From Caldisericota bacterium (GTDB lineage Bacteria > Caldisericota > Caldisericia > Cryosericales > Cryosericaceae), in NCBI GenBank assembly GCA_026390155.1, contig JAPLGL010000153.1, forward strand, positions 1-34,081: DNA of 34,081 bases. The letters are read 5' to 3'. This document shows positions 13,692 through 22,974 of this stretch, in pieces. The stretch's first letter is position 1, and the number at the start of each line of letters is the position of its first letter. The notes under the pieces were generated by a model. That model was not told where the DNA came from, did no database searches, and saw only the letters and a list, made by a program, of their open reading frames with translations. The position numbers were made by a program, and so were the translations under genes.

Positions 13692-14705
13692 CTAGTCTGC
13701 CGGCTTCTCCCGCTGATCCAGGTAGAAGTACCACACGCCCAAGTCCTTCTGATCTTGTTTGGCGTCGCTTGGATGTTGACCCTGCTTCTCCCGCGACCTG
13801 CCGATGGCCTGCGCCTGCTCTTTGGTTCCATGCACGCGGACGAAGTGGCGCCCACCCTTGGTGGTTCCTTCCTCGATATCGCCCTGTGTCTCTTGGGTAG
13901 TATCGACGGGTGCAGATCTTGCGACAGATGCAGCAGACTGACGGGATGCCGTGACTTTGTCTGGTCTGCCGACACCAACGGCCGAACTGGCATCTATCTC
14001 CAGCGGCTTCGCGTGCTTGATAGCAAGGCACAGCGTCTCGATCTGCTCCAACGTCAACACGACATCGTGGTGCCGGTGGATCTCCTGGGTCGCCGCGATG
14101 CCACCTTCCACGACCGGCATGCCACAGTCGTCTTCCACCTTGAGCTTTTCCAGCTTCTTGAACACAACGATGGGGTACAGATGCTCTCGAGCCATGTGCA
14201 GTTCCGGAACGGCCGTCCGCATCCATTCGTACAACAACTTGATGTGCCGCTCGTTTTGCGACACCGGATTGCCGTCCAGCTGGACCAGATGCCTGCCCTG
14301 CCACATACGGCATCCGCGGTGATTGCAGATGATGGAACCGCTCCAGGTTTTGGTCTCCAGCACGAACACGCCAGTGGTGCAAATCACGATGTGATCGAGC
14401 TGGATGAACTCGCCCGAATGCACCTCGAGCACAACGCCGTCGAACACGTTATACGATTTGGATAGCCAAAGGGAGAGAGCATCCGACACCGTTCCCTCAC
14501 CCCCTGCTCCCTGTGCATTCCACTTGGCGCGCGTCGCTCTGAAGTCCATATTGACAAGAGGCTTAGCAATCCAGGCCAGCAGTCGTGGCAGGTTGTCGTC
14601 CACTCGCTGATTCATCGCCAGCCGTTCCAGTTCCACCTTGCGACGGATGGCCTCACGAAGTGCTTGCTTGACCTCCAGATCCTGTGACCAGTAGGTAGCA
14701 AACAT
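13692..14705 (-). CDS. NERD-domain nuclease-like protein
   Basis: The 337-aa protein contains a NERD (nuclease-related) domain at about residues 65-170: GGEGTVSDALSLWL, then IQLDHIVICTTGVFVLETKT with Asp104 and the E118-x-K120 pair expected of this PD-(D/E)XK-like fold, then GSIICN. A helical, charged N-terminal stretch precedes it. The roughly 140-residue C-terminal tail ends in a Lys/Gln/Asp-rich low-complexity region. It is the last gene of the long minus-strand train, 36 nt after the small PD-(D/E)XK gene, and its stop faces the DUF4143 gene. A role in cutting foreign or damaged DNA is inferred from fold and context. Confidence 0.75.
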   Translation of the reverse strand: MFATYWSQDLEVKQALREAIRRKVELERLAMNQRVDDNLPRLLAWIAKPLVNMDFRATRAKWNAQGAGGEGTVSDALSLWLSKSYNVFDGVVLEVHSGEFIQLDHIVICTTGVFVLETKTWSGSIICNHRGCRMWQGRHLVQLDGNPVSQNERHIKLLYEWMRTAVPELHMAREHLYPIVVFKKLEKLKVEDDCGMPVVEGGIAATQEIHRHHDVVLTLEQIETLCLAIKHAKPLEIDASSAVGVGRPDKVTASRQSAASVARSAPVDTTQETQGDIEEGTTKGGRHFVRVHGTKEQAQAIGRSREKQGQHPSDAKQDQKDLGVWYFYLDQREKPAD

Positions 14706-14741
14706 CCTCTATCCTTCCTTCAACGTGATGGTCACGCCACT

Positions 14742-15203
14742 TCACTCGAGACCATCTACCGGTCTATTCACATTATCACAAACATGAGGAACAATCACAG
14801 CATCCTGTCCCAAACGGCCCCATGCCTCGAGGAACATGCTATTTTCGTATCCGACCCGCTCGAGCCAATAGGAGACTTTGCCATCGCGCTCATTGCGATG
14901 AGCCAGTGCTGTGACCTCATCCGGTGTTAGAACATAGGCACAAGGTGAACCAGAGGCCATCTGGCTGACTACGACCCAATAGTCGCCCATCATCCTCTCC
15001 AGTGAGTCACCGAGAGGAATGGCGTCGCGCTTGCTCACCGTCTTGACCTGTATGCCGCAGAAGCTCTTTGCATCAGGACTATAGGCGATGATGTCTATGC
15101 CGCGTGCATTGCGCGCTGTTGGCATGACGTTCCAACCCAGCAGAGAAAGCTTGTAACAGCAGTAGTACAGTCCTGCATTGCCTGTTACCTGAGCATTACC
15201 CAT
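14742..15203 (-). CDS. Small PD-(D/E)XK nuclease-like protein
   Basis: The 153-aa protein has the core of small resolvase- or DUF4365-type nucleases: GNAGLYYCCYKLSLLGWNVMPT, then RGIDIIAYSPDAKSFCGIQVKTVSK. Asp37, Gln52 and Lys54 would form the D...QxK version of the catalytic triad. A YWVVVSQ strand follows, as in related proteins. I use ATG at 15203 because GGAGGT lies ahead of it; the start overlaps the previous gene's stop by 8 nt, so translation is coupled. The frame stays open further upstream, but only as shadow of the neighbouring gene. Confidence 0.65.
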   Translation of the reverse strand: MGNAQVTGNAGLYYCCYKLSLLGWNVMPTARNARGIDIIAYSPDAKSFCGIQVKTVSKRDAIPLGDSLERMMGDYWVVVSQMASGSPCAYVLTPDEVTALAHRNERDGKVSYWLERVGYENSMFLEAWGRLGQDAVIVPHVCDNVNRPVDGLE

Positions 15204-15855
15204 TGTTGACCTCCTTCTGCTTCCCGCCCTCTCCAGCATCCCCCGAGTCAGCCTGCCACAACTGATACTCGACCTCCAACGGACACTCGTCCCGGAAACG
15301 ATCCCGCACCCACTGCTGGCACTGCATGTATCGATTGTAGTCGTCGAGCCTGCTCCAAGCACAGCCAAGAGGTGACATCCCAAGTCCTGTCAGGCGTTCC
15401 AGCACGACATTGTCTAGCGCCACATGCGCCACGCCGTACACATGGTGAAATCCAGGCATCCGACGCTCGCCCAAGGCGATCGCGTATTTGATGGTCATAT
15501 TGATCCACTTCTGAGCCTGGCCGACCGACAGTGAGGAAAACCCGTGGTCTGAGGAGATCTTCCTCAGCATGTCGACCGATTCGTGGTGCCATGCGTCAAA
15601 CGACGCTTGAGTCCAAGCATGCTGGCCAGGGAGTATCGTCAGGCGATCCTTCAGGACGCGGAGCATTGCCGTCCTCCAATCCGAATGAAGCTCTCCAAGT
15701 TTGCTCATGCCGTGGAGTGTACGGTTCATGTCCAGGTAGGCACGCCGTATGCAACGGTCAAGCCAGTCGCCCTCGCGCCCGAAGTAGCACACGGCCACAA
15801 AGTCATCCCAATCGCTCACAGAAACTGCATGCCGTACGGAGGGTCCACCGCTCAC
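15196..15855 (-). CDS. Uncharacterised protein of a family seen in mobile regions
   Basis: This is a 219-aa soluble, Trp- and His-rich protein without an enzymatic motif I can name. The segment SLSVGQAQKWINMTIKYAIAL, followed by HVALDNVVLERLTGLG, then W-x-x-LDDYNRYMQCQQWVR and PLEVEYQLWQ, resembles a widespread family of hypothetical proteins that I associate with mobile and defence regions. I do not know a function. The GTG start at 15855 overlaps the preceding stop as GTGA, with GGAGG 8 nt before it inside the preceding gene. The acidic/Gly-rich tail (DSGDAGEGGKQKE) may be flexible. Confidence 0.6.
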   Translation of the reverse strand: MSGGPSVRHAVSVSDWDDFVAVCYFGREGDWLDRCIRRAYLDMNRTLHGMSKLGELHSDWRTAMLRVLKDRLTILPGQHAWTQASFDAWHHESVDMLRKISSDHGFSSLSVGQAQKWINMTIKYAIALGERRMPGFHHVYGVAHVALDNVVLERLTGLGMSPLGCAWSRLDDYNRYMQCQQWVRDRFRDECPLEVEYQLWQADSGDAGEGGKQKEVNNG

Positions 15856-16991
15856 TGCTTGTCCTCCATCTGATTGATGCGGCCGATAAGCCAACCAAAG
15901 AAGTCAGTAAGGTGCGCAAACGATGCTTCGGATGCAACCTCCGCCAGTCGAATGCTCGGCCGTTTCTGCATCATCTCGTCTGTGACTTTCTTTTTCAGCA
16001 GCTTCTCAGCACGTTCTCGGAGCTCCTCGTACGCTTCTGGATTAGAGAATGGAGGCTTCTGAACCATCCACTGCAGGTACAGCTCCACCGTCCCATTGGT
16101 CCATACGGCGCACAATTGGTTCTTCTGCCCAGCTACGAAGAGCACGGGATGGAACTCCCCCGCGGTAGACCCGCGCCCCCAGCGAATCTCTACCCCGGGA
16201 TACTCCCGAAACCATTTGAGCAGACGTTCTGCGGTGCCTGTGTCTCCAGCATGACCCGTCTGCAGCGCCTCGAAGAAGGATGCCTCGTCCCACCCGTGTC
16301 CGGACAACACCTGCTTGCGCGCAGTAGCTTCCGACGTCTGACCGATGACTTTCGGCACGAGCGCTTGGGTAGAACCTTCGGCGAACTGCTTGATTTCGAC
16401 GGCCAGTACTTCGGCAGGATCCATCTGCTCATTGAGAAACTCAACGATGCGCTTCAGTTCCTCGGGAATCTGATCGGCAACAAACAGCATCCGGACGTTG
16501 CCACTCCGAAGGTTCTCCTTGACGGTTCCCCAGAATTTCTCTGGCTCCTGTGACCCCGCCAGGAAAATACCGAGCTCCTCAGCGCTGTCGCGTTTGCGCG
16601 CGACGCACGTGCGTTCAAATTGCTCCATGATATGCTCGATTGGCCAGTAGCGAACGCCGTTGGCAGCATAGTCCAGCATCTGCCCGACGACCTCTCGCCG
16701 GATGCGCGTGTCAGTCGCCCTCTTTACCTCGACCAGCGTTGGTACGCCATCTTGATCGATGAACAGGTGGTCAAGATGCCATCGACCGGCTCCCGATTCG
16801 TCACCGGGAATGCTGATCTCGCGTTCAACGAGTAGCCACCGGCGCGGATAGGTCTCGTCCATCTGGTCACCGCCCAACAGCTCCGGATAGTTGGCCAGTA
16901 ATGCTTGCAGGCGGTCCTCCGAATCGTACGCTCGTTCCTCCATCGATGTCAACTTCTCCCCCTCGTGCAACAGAAAAATGCGATGTTTCAC
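15852..16991 (-). CDS. PD-(D/E)XK endonuclease-like protein
   Basis: The 379-aa protein carries a nuclease core in its first 110 residues: SEDRLQALLANYPELLGG (Glu25), RWHLDHLFIDQDGVPTLVEVKRATD (Asp74, Glu88, Lys90), then IRREVVGQMLDYAAN, which is the usual helix after the ExK strand in DUF91/RecB-like nucleases. The remaining 270 residues are helical with a central strand-rich part (VEIRWGRGSTAGEFHPVLFVAG), perhaps for target or partner recognition. It starts with GTG 41 nt after the preceding gene; a later ATG at 16943 would still keep the nuclease core. Specificity is unknown. Confidence 0.7.
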   Translation of the reverse strand: MKHRIFLLHEGEKLTSMEERAYDSEDRLQALLANYPELLGGDQMDETYPRRWLLVEREISIPGDESGAGRWHLDHLFIDQDGVPTLVEVKRATDTRIRREVVGQMLDYAANGVRYWPIEHIMEQFERTCVARKRDSAEELGIFLAGSQEPEKFWGTVKENLRSGNVRMLFVADQIPEELKRIVEFLNEQMDPAEVLAVEIKQFAEGSTQALVPKVIGQTSEATARKQVLSGHGWDEASFFEALQTGHAGDTGTAERLLKWFREYPGVEIRWGRGSTAGEFHPVLFVAGQKNQLCAVWTNGTVELYLQWMVQKPPFSNPEAYEELRERAEKLLKKKVTDEMMQKRPSIRLAEVASEASFAHLTDFFGWLIGRINQMEDKQ

Positions 16992-17032
16992 GGGCTCTCC
17001 CTTCGGTACTCTGCCACGGGTCGCAGCTTCGC

Positions 17033-18073
17033 TCAGTTGTTGTAGATGCCTGTTCGGCGAAGAATGTCGGATGCGCTGAGGAGATGTTCCAGCACTCTCT
17101 GGACGTCGTTGACATCCCAGAACACGAGCTTATCCGCGAGTGCATATTTCAGCCCTTCCACTTCATGGCGAATCCGCTCGAGCTGGGAAGCGTCGGAGAC
17201 CGCGACGATCTTCTGAACACTTGGGTCCGTCGCCGCCTTCTGCAGGTTCAGCACGAGACTATCGATCGAACCGGACTTCTGAACTTCGAACACCATTTTG
17301 ACCACGCCGAGATTGCCGATGCGAGCTGTCCAGATGCAGTCAACGCGCGCGCCTTTGCCAACAAACACCTCTTCTTGGGAGGTGAATCCTAGCGTCACAC
17401 CAATCTTGTCGATGGCTTCCTTTATCTCATCGTGACTCCACCCCGCGACAGCAGGAGTGATAACCCCGACAGCCTCTCCTGCTACCTGTGCCAGCCAGTA
17501 GAAGCAGAAGTCCAGAATGTAGTAATCTCCTGGGAGCCCTGCCTTTGCGAGCGTGCCGGCCAGCGCCTCGCATCTGCCAATGAAGGCGCGATACTGAGCC
17601 GGCGTGAGGCTGTAAGTCTTCTGAAGCTCAGGTAGCACCCCCAGCTTGCCTAGTGCAATGCGCGTCTGTTTGTTCCATGGGATGAACTGATCAGGGTGCA
17701 GATATGACAGCGCCTCACTAATGGAGGATGGCCCCATGCCGTGGAATGAGCCAACCATAGCAGCATATGTCTCAACCGGGTCTCTGGGCGCATAGAGCTC
17801 CCGCAGGTACCGCACCACCGTTGGCAGTCCGCCACTGTTCATCTCGACAATACGCCCGGCATAGTAGGACTTGTTGCCCCAAACAGCCATTGACCATAGA
17901 TGACCAAGGACCTCCTCCAGGGTCGACGTCGTGAAATCGTCAAGCTTCCCTCTCAGGTCCTTCTGAAAGAAGTGCTGATTGATGTCTCGTTCGGCAGAGA
18001 TTTCCTTGCCCTTTTCTGTCTCGAGAAACGCCTTGAACTCCAACATGTAGCTTTCGATCGACTTGTCTGGCAT
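17033..18073 (-). CDS. Unrecognised protein with helix-hairpin-helix-like segment and possible nuclease core
   Basis: I do not recognise this 346-aa protein as a named family. An N-terminal helical domain contains SFHGMGPSSISEALSYLHPDQFIPWNKQTRIALGKLG (109-145), which looks like a helix-hairpin-helix DNA-binding element of the kind found in DNA glycosylases. The C-terminal part has GARVDCIWTARIG and KMVFEVQKSGSIDSLVLNLQKA, where Asp245, Glu263 and Gln265/Lys266 could be a degenerate PD-(D/E)XK site. ATG at 18073 follows AAGGAGAAGG; an earlier ATG in the same frame (18235) lies in poorly coding sequence. It sits between Res and another nuclease-like gene, so a role in the restriction locus is likely but inferred. 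Confidence 0.6.
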   Translation of the reverse strand: MPDKSIESYMLEFKAFLETEKGKEISAERDINQHFFQKDLRGKLDDFTTSTLEEVLGHLWSMAVWGNKSYYAGRIVEMNSGGLPTVVRYLRELYAPRDPVETYAAMVGSFHGMGPSSISEALSYLHPDQFIPWNKQTRIALGKLGVLPELQKTYSLTPAQYRAFIGRCEALAGTLAKAGLPGDYYILDFCFYWLAQVAGEAVGVITPAVAGWSHDEIKEAIDKIGVTLGFTSQEEVFVGKGARVDCIWTARIGNLGVVKMVFEVQKSGSIDSLVLNLQKAATDPSVQKIVAVSDASQLERIRHEVEGLKYALADKLVFWDVNDVQRVLEHLLSASDILRRTGIYNN

Positions 18074-18281
18074 TACCTTCTCCTTTGGCTTCCAGCCGTC
18101 TACATCAGTCCGGGTACTCCACGCAGCCCAGCGTTCCAATAGCTTTCGAGGGCGTCGCAAACCGCTGTCTCGCCTGCACAAGTAGCGGCACCTGGTTACT
18201 CCACAATTCGTTCTTCTGCAACCACGCTCGACCATCCCTGCAGGTGCAGTACGTGCTCTCTGAGAGAGTCTACTATCAGTG
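18074..18281 (-). other. Only sizeable gap inside the minus-strand gene train
   Basis: These 208 bases separate Res from the 346-aa protein, while other joints in the train are overlaps or 2-41 nt. A minus-strand frame without a normal start runs from 18269 to a stop at 18105-18107. Its last 38 codons (from a TTG at 18221) read LQKNELWSNQVPLLVQAR and onward, which resembles natural protein sequence. It may be the end of a deleted gene. A CTCTC/GAGAG dyad lies near 18256-18268. I see no good promoter. Confidence 0.3.
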
Positions 18282-21053
18282 TCACTCTATGCTCTCCAAA
18301 AGATGACTGAGAGTCCTCGACCGTCGACAATCAAAGTCGATCTGGTTCACACGGACGAAACGCCACGTGGTCCCCGTTTCCTTGCTGACATGTGCACACC
18401 ACTGCTGTATTGCTTCGTCCTTCGCCTCAGTACCCTCCCAGACGCGACCCTTGGTTTCAATAATCCAGTTGACCTCGCCAGCCCTGGTCTTCTGCACCAC
18501 GACCCAATCGGGGTGGTAGAAGCCAATCGCGCCTGTGGGTTTGAGGTAGTCCACACGAAACTGGGATCCAGACTCGCCTTGCTCGGTCGTGCCGAGAGCG
18601 GCGAAGCGTAGCACGTCAGACACTTGATCAAGAAACTCGGCAAATCGGCGTTCGAATCCGTTGTAGGTGGCAACGTAGTTGAAGATGGTCTTCTTCGCAA
18701 CCAGGGGCTGTGGTTTGAGATCGCGCCGCCAACTGAACGGCGTCGTATCGGACAATCGGTAGTCGGCCCTCTCGAATTCGATAGTGCGACGTTCGACGGT
18801 TAGCTTGGCAATCGTGCGCGCGAGGTACTTGGCAATCCCTTCCTGAATCTCCAGCCGCGCAAGGTGCGAACGGATAGCTTCACTCTCAAGATCGACCTCT
18901 TTGCCGAAGCAGCGTGTAGCGACGTAGGCTCGCACTAACGGATACAGCTCGGCGAAACGGTTTGGAAGCTTGGCCCGGTCAATGACCTTGTTGGCAATAG
19001 AGCTGAGCAGCAGCTGGGGTAGTGGCAACTCACCAGGTACAATATCAACTCGGTGGACCTCTGTGCCCGTCATGGCGAAGTCAAGTTTCAGCTTGAGTCG
19101 GAAGACTTCGGACAAATCCTCTTGCTCGTAGATTGGCTGCAGCGCTCCAACGTCGAGATCGTCGAGCTTGCGCACGTCGTGCGTGAGACTCGGTTTGGTG
19201 ATTGGGATGGCGACATCGTATGCTGACCGTTCCTGCACTGGCTGGATGATGATTGGCATAGGTGGACCGGCCTTGGTGGTCGCGACGCCGACACCATCAG
19301 CTTCCAGTTGGGTACGAAGGACATCGAGCAGGTTGCGCGTTCCAAGCACCTCCAGCGTTTGTGTTCGATCGGGGCCTATCTCGAGTGGCATCAGGCGCAA
19401 GCCACGACCAATGACCTGTTCGGGGAGGATCTCTGCCCGGGCAGTAAACGGACGCAACCCGAGGACGACTGTCACGTTCTTCACATCCCACCCTTCCCGC
19501 AGCATCATCACACTCACAATAGCCTTGACCGGGCTATCTGGCTGGTCGATGTCACGAGCAGCGTCACGAGCAGCGTCGAGATCACCCTTGGTGATCTCAC
19601 CCTTTGTATCAGTGTGGATGACCAGCACCTCCGACTGCTTGAAACCGAACTCCTTGGTCTTCCGCAAGTACTCGGCCAATGCATCAGCGTGCACATTCTT
19701 CTCTGCCATGACGAAGAGCACAGGCTTGAAACCCAGCTGCTTGTAGACATGCCAGTGCTCCTTCCAGCGGGTCACGGCAGCTCGAATCCAGTAGCCATAC
19801 TTCTCGGCAATGTTCTCCTTGGTGATGCCGTCGGGATCGTGTGGAGCTTGTCTCGCGTTGTCACCCCCGGTGACGATGATGGGTGCCTTGATGATGCGGT
19901 CTTCCACTGCTTGGGCAAGTGGGTAGTCGACGATGGTCCACGGGTAGTACCTGCCACCCTGGTCTTTGGGAGTTGCAGAGAAATCGAGCCACAAGCCAAG
20001 ACCCTTGGGCAACGCTGTATAGATTGCGAGCAATGACTGGTTCCACTTGAGGTCCTCGTCATGCACGTGATGGGCCTCATCATTGATAACGACCAAGTCT
20101 TTGAGCGACTTGACGCGTTCCAGCATCGAACGCTGACTAGCTGCAAGGTCCATGATCGGCTTCTTGCCAAGAAGGGCATCGACCGCATTCTGCGGAGTCC
20201 ACGGCTGGTCGCGTGACTCATAGAGTTGTTGAATGTTCGTAAGGAAGAGATTTCCCGAGGCATCGGGCTCCGTAGCATCGCCTCGCAGGATCACCTTCAG
20301 CGCAAACTGCCCCTTCCACTCCGGTGGAATGAGTGGTAGCTGGCTGAAAATGCGGTTGCACCCGAAGTCCTTTTCCAGTCGCTGATAGACGATGACGTTC
20401 GGTGCGACAATCAGGAAGTTGGTCGAAAGCTCTGACTCAGGCACACGCTTCTTGTGGAAGTACGACCAGACCACCGCCATCGCCATGACCCAGGTCTTGC
20501 CTGAGCCCGTTGCCATCTTGAAGGCAAACCGACGCAAATTCTCCTGCGGAAGGTCTTGCAGGTCCTCCTTGTCTACCTCAGGAATGTAGCGGTGAAGTTG
20601 CCTCTGACCGTCCATGGTGGTCTGAAACTCGATGTTTTTCGAGAGCAAGTCGTTCTGAAAGATCGTGGCGTAGTTCTCGACCAATTTCTGTGTGTCTCGC
20701 TCTCCCGCAATCTCGACTAGCCAGACCAGTGTCTCAATTGCCTCACGCTGACAGAACCAGTACCGGAACGGCGCCGGGAAGCCAGCAACCTCATGGTCTT
20801 CATCAAACCAGTATCCAAACAGGCGCTTGGTGACATCAGAGGAACCGGGGTAGCCGTGCTCGCGCCATGTATCCACCTTTGGACGGATCTTCGGCACGAG
20901 GAGCAACTGGCTGGGGCGACGGCCGCCCGTCTCCTCCCGCCACTCGGTTGGTGCAGCCTTGTCCTTGACGAGATAGGAGGTCGGCCTATCCCACGGGCAA
21001 CGTCCTGCTATCTCGGGCAGGTCCTTGTCGTACGCGATGACAGCCTTGGCCAT
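18282..21053 (-). CDS. Type III restriction enzyme Res subunit
   Basis: The 923-aa protein is the ATP-driven translocating and cutting subunit of a type III restriction-modification enzyme. SF2 helicase motifs are in order: Walker A FKMATGSGKTWVM (about 179-190), VIVYQRLEKDF, DEAH box VVINDEAHH, motif III LDFSATP, VSVMMLREGWDVKNV, and motif VI EQVIGRGLRLM. The endonuclease domain near the C terminus shows FYHPDWVVV (Asp849) and NWIIETKGR (Glu866, Lys868), a complete PD...ExK triad. Both activities therefore look intact. It starts 2 nt after the methyltransferase stop, as usual for mod-res pairs. Confidence 0.93.
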   Translation of the reverse strand: MAKAVIAYDKDLPEIAGRCPWDRPTSYLVKDKAAPTEWREETGGRRPSQLLLVPKIRPKVDTWREHGYPGSSDVTKRLFGYWFDEDHEVAGFPAPFRYWFCQREAIETLVWLVEIAGERDTQKLVENYATIFQNDLLSKNIEFQTTMDGQRQLHRYIPEVDKEDLQDLPQENLRRFAFKMATGSGKTWVMAMAVVWSYFHKKRVPESELSTNFLIVAPNVIVYQRLEKDFGCNRIFSQLPLIPPEWKGQFALKVILRGDATEPDASGNLFLTNIQQLYESRDQPWTPQNAVDALLGKKPIMDLAASQRSMLERVKSLKDLVVINDEAHHVHDEDLKWNQSLLAIYTALPKGLGLWLDFSATPKDQGGRYYPWTIVDYPLAQAVEDRIIKAPIIVTGGDNARQAPHDPDGITKENIAEKYGYWIRAAVTRWKEHWHVYKQLGFKPVLFVMAEKNVHADALAEYLRKTKEFGFKQSEVLVIHTDTKGEITKGDLDAARDAARDIDQPDSPVKAIVSVMMLREGWDVKNVTVVLGLRPFTARAEILPEQVIGRGLRLMPLEIGPDRTQTLEVLGTRNLLDVLRTQLEADGVGVATTKAGPPMPIIIQPVQERSAYDVAIPITKPSLTHDVRKLDDLDVGALQPIYEQEDLSEVFRLKLKLDFAMTGTEVHRVDIVPGELPLPQLLLSSIANKVIDRAKLPNRFAELYPLVRAYVATRCFGKEVDLESEAIRSHLARLEIQEGIAKYLARTIAKLTVERRTIEFERADYRLSDTTPFSWRRDLKPQPLVAKKTIFNYVATYNGFERRFAEFLDQVSDVLRFAALGTTEQGESGSQFRVDYLKPTGAIGFYHPDWVVVQKTRAGEVNWIIETKGRVWEGTEAKDEAIQQWCAHVSKETGTTWRFVRVNQIDFDCRRSRTLSHLLESIE

Positions 21054-21055
21054 GG

Positions 21056-22960
21056 CTACTTCACCTCTGCGTCGAAGGCCTGCGTGGTGTCATTGCCGAA
21101 GATGTCGATGACCTTGACGAGGATACGGTACCTACCCGGTTTCTGGTAGATGTGCACGTCAGAGGAGAGCGGAAGGCTACGGTCTTTGCGTGTGCGATAG
21201 GCGACCCAGCCCTGGATGAAGGTATCGTTCTGGAAGTCCCAGTCCACGGCCCAGTAGTCAATGTAGTCGGACCACTTCTTGACCTTGCTGCGCACGTCTT
21301 CCGGGATCAAATCAGTGTTAGGGATAACGAAGTCCTTGAGCGTCACCTGCGTTGTGAGCTTCCTGGACTGCTTGATCTCAGCCTCCAGGTAGGCCAGCTC
21401 GAAGAAGTGCACGTCACCCTTCACAGCCGCCTGCTGTTCCATCACCTCGCGCGGAATCTGCAGCAAGAGGAGCTTCACACCCTTCTTCTTTGCTGCTTCG
21501 ACCATCAGGTCGTACAAGCCCATTTCCCACTCCCAGCCCAAGACATGCAACTCGTTCTGCTTGAACCGCACGCACTCATCTACCGCCGCGCTAATCTCGT
21601 CGATGGTCACCGGTGCGTCCACAGCGCCGACGTGAACCATGGCCTTGCCTTTCTGACCATGAATGTGGCTCATCCCAGGAACGGGCTGGGCACCATACAG
21701 CTTGAGAACGAACGCCAGATACTCATAGAGAGCATGTTCGTTGATCGGTTTGTCCTTGGCTCCGGCGAAGGTCACGCCTTGCCAGTACTGGCGCTCGTAC
21801 TTGCCGAGGTTGAGCACCTCGAAGGGACGGCAATTCTCGATTTCGAGGAGCCGTTTTCGGGCCGTGTTTACCGCAAAACGGCCTAGGTCGCAGCCAATCC
21901 ATCTGCACCTGCGTTCAGCCAGACCAAGTGATTTCTCGCCTTTCTCTCCACGAACTACGCGGAGGCCCTCAGCGACGACAAGAGTGGTACCGCTGCCACA
22001 AAACGCATCCAGCACGAGGCCGTTGGGAGGTGCAGACGAATCGATGATTCTCTGTAGGAGTTCCACGGGCTTCTGCGTTGGATAGTAGCATACGCTCCTT
22101 TCCTGCTTCTCTGATGGCATGATCGGCTGGATAGTCCACCAGTCCTCTGGATGCTTGCCAAGCTCGTTAGGCTCGTAGTCTCGATACACCTTGTCGCCCC
22201 GGAAGACGTTGGCCTTGTTCTTGAGGCGCTCAATGCTGGCTTCTGAGTATGGGATCCGAACTGGATCAACGTCGAAGTAGTACTCGGGACCCTTGCTATA
22301 GCGCAGAATCGTGTCGTGCTTCGCAGCGAAGTCCTTTTCGGGTGTCCCTCCGCCGCGATAGCACCAGACAATCTCGTTCCTGAGGTTCTCCTTGCCGAAA
22401 ACCTCGTCCAGCATGGCCCGCATCAGGTAGTTTACTCGTGAGTCGCAGTGGACGTACACGACACCAGATGGTGCCAACAGCTCCCGCATCAGGATCAAAC
22501 GATCGAAGATCATCGAAAGGTAAGAGTCGATGCCCCGTCCCCAGGTATCCCGATATGCCTTTTCCTCAATAATCGACTGTTCCTTTGTGATCTCATCGCC
22601 CGACTCGCCGATCTCCGTCGTGAACGAGAAATCTGCTCCCGTTGCAAACGGTGGGTCTATGTAGATGAGGTCGATCTTGCCGGCAAACTTCTCCAGCAGC
22701 GAACCCATGACCAGCAGGTTGTCACCCCAGATGAGCTTGTTCTTCCAGCCATCCTCAAACGTATCCCCCTCTGTGCCCTTGTAGGTCTCGAAGAGGGACT
22801 CTTGCACTGTCTTCTCCGCCTCACGGGTAGCACGGCTTTCGTTGACGGCCTCAATGACCTGGAAGGGCAGGCTCACCTTCGGCACTTCCTTGAGTGTGCC
22901 ATCATCGTTGTACTTGCCGGGCCAGACCAGTTCTGTCTTTGTGATGTCTATCTTTGCCAT
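21056..22960 (-). CDS. Type III Mod DNA methyltransferase
   Basis: The 634-aa protein is an amino-methyltransferase that recognises the restriction target and protects host DNA, most likely by N6-adenine methylation. The catalytic DPPF (102-105) precedes the AdoMet-binding DAFCGSGTT (318-326), the beta-class order typical of Mod subunits. Other conserved pieces are LIWGDNLLVMGSL, YVHCDSRVNYLMRAMLDEVFG, NEIVWCYRGGG and YYPTQKPVELLQRII. The long region after residue 370 should hold the target recognition domain. AGGAGGG overlaps the stop of the preceding gene 8 nt before the ATG, so mod is tightly linked to the ATPase gene in front. The recognition sequence cannot be read from the protein. Confidence 0.93.
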   Translation of the reverse strand: MAKIDITKTELVWPGKYNDDGTLKEVPKVSLPFQVIEAVNESRATREAEKTVQESLFETYKGTEGDTFEDGWKNKLIWGDNLLVMGSLLEKFAGKIDLIYIDPPFATGADFSFTTEIGESGDEITKEQSIIEEKAYRDTWGRGIDSYLSMIFDRLILMRELLAPSGVVYVHCDSRVNYLMRAMLDEVFGKENLRNEIVWCYRGGGTPEKDFAAKHDTILRYSKGPEYYFDVDPVRIPYSEASIERLKNKANVFRGDKVYRDYEPNELGKHPEDWWTIQPIMPSEKQERSVCYYPTQKPVELLQRIIDSSAPPNGLVLDAFCGSGTTLVVAEGLRVVRGEKGEKSLGLAERRCRWIGCDLGRFAVNTARKRLLEIENCRPFEVLNLGKYERQYWQGVTFAGAKDKPINEHALYEYLAFVLKLYGAQPVPGMSHIHGQKGKAMVHVGAVDAPVTIDEISAAVDECVRFKQNELHVLGWEWEMGLYDLMVEAAKKKGVKLLLLQIPREVMEQQAAVKGDVHFFELAYLEAEIKQSRKLTTQVTLKDFVIPNTDLIPEDVRSKVKKWSDYIDYWAVDWDFQNDTFIQGWVAYRTRKDRSLPLSSDVHIYQKPGRYRILVKVIDIFGNDTTQAFDAEVK

Positions 22961-22974
22961 GTTGGTCGTCCCTC

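Noticed and set aside
18074-18235. N-terminal extension of the 346-aa protein to an ATG at 18235
   Set aside because: The added sequence is Cys/Arg-rich with no conserved look, while ATG 18073 has AAGGAGAAGG directly ahead.
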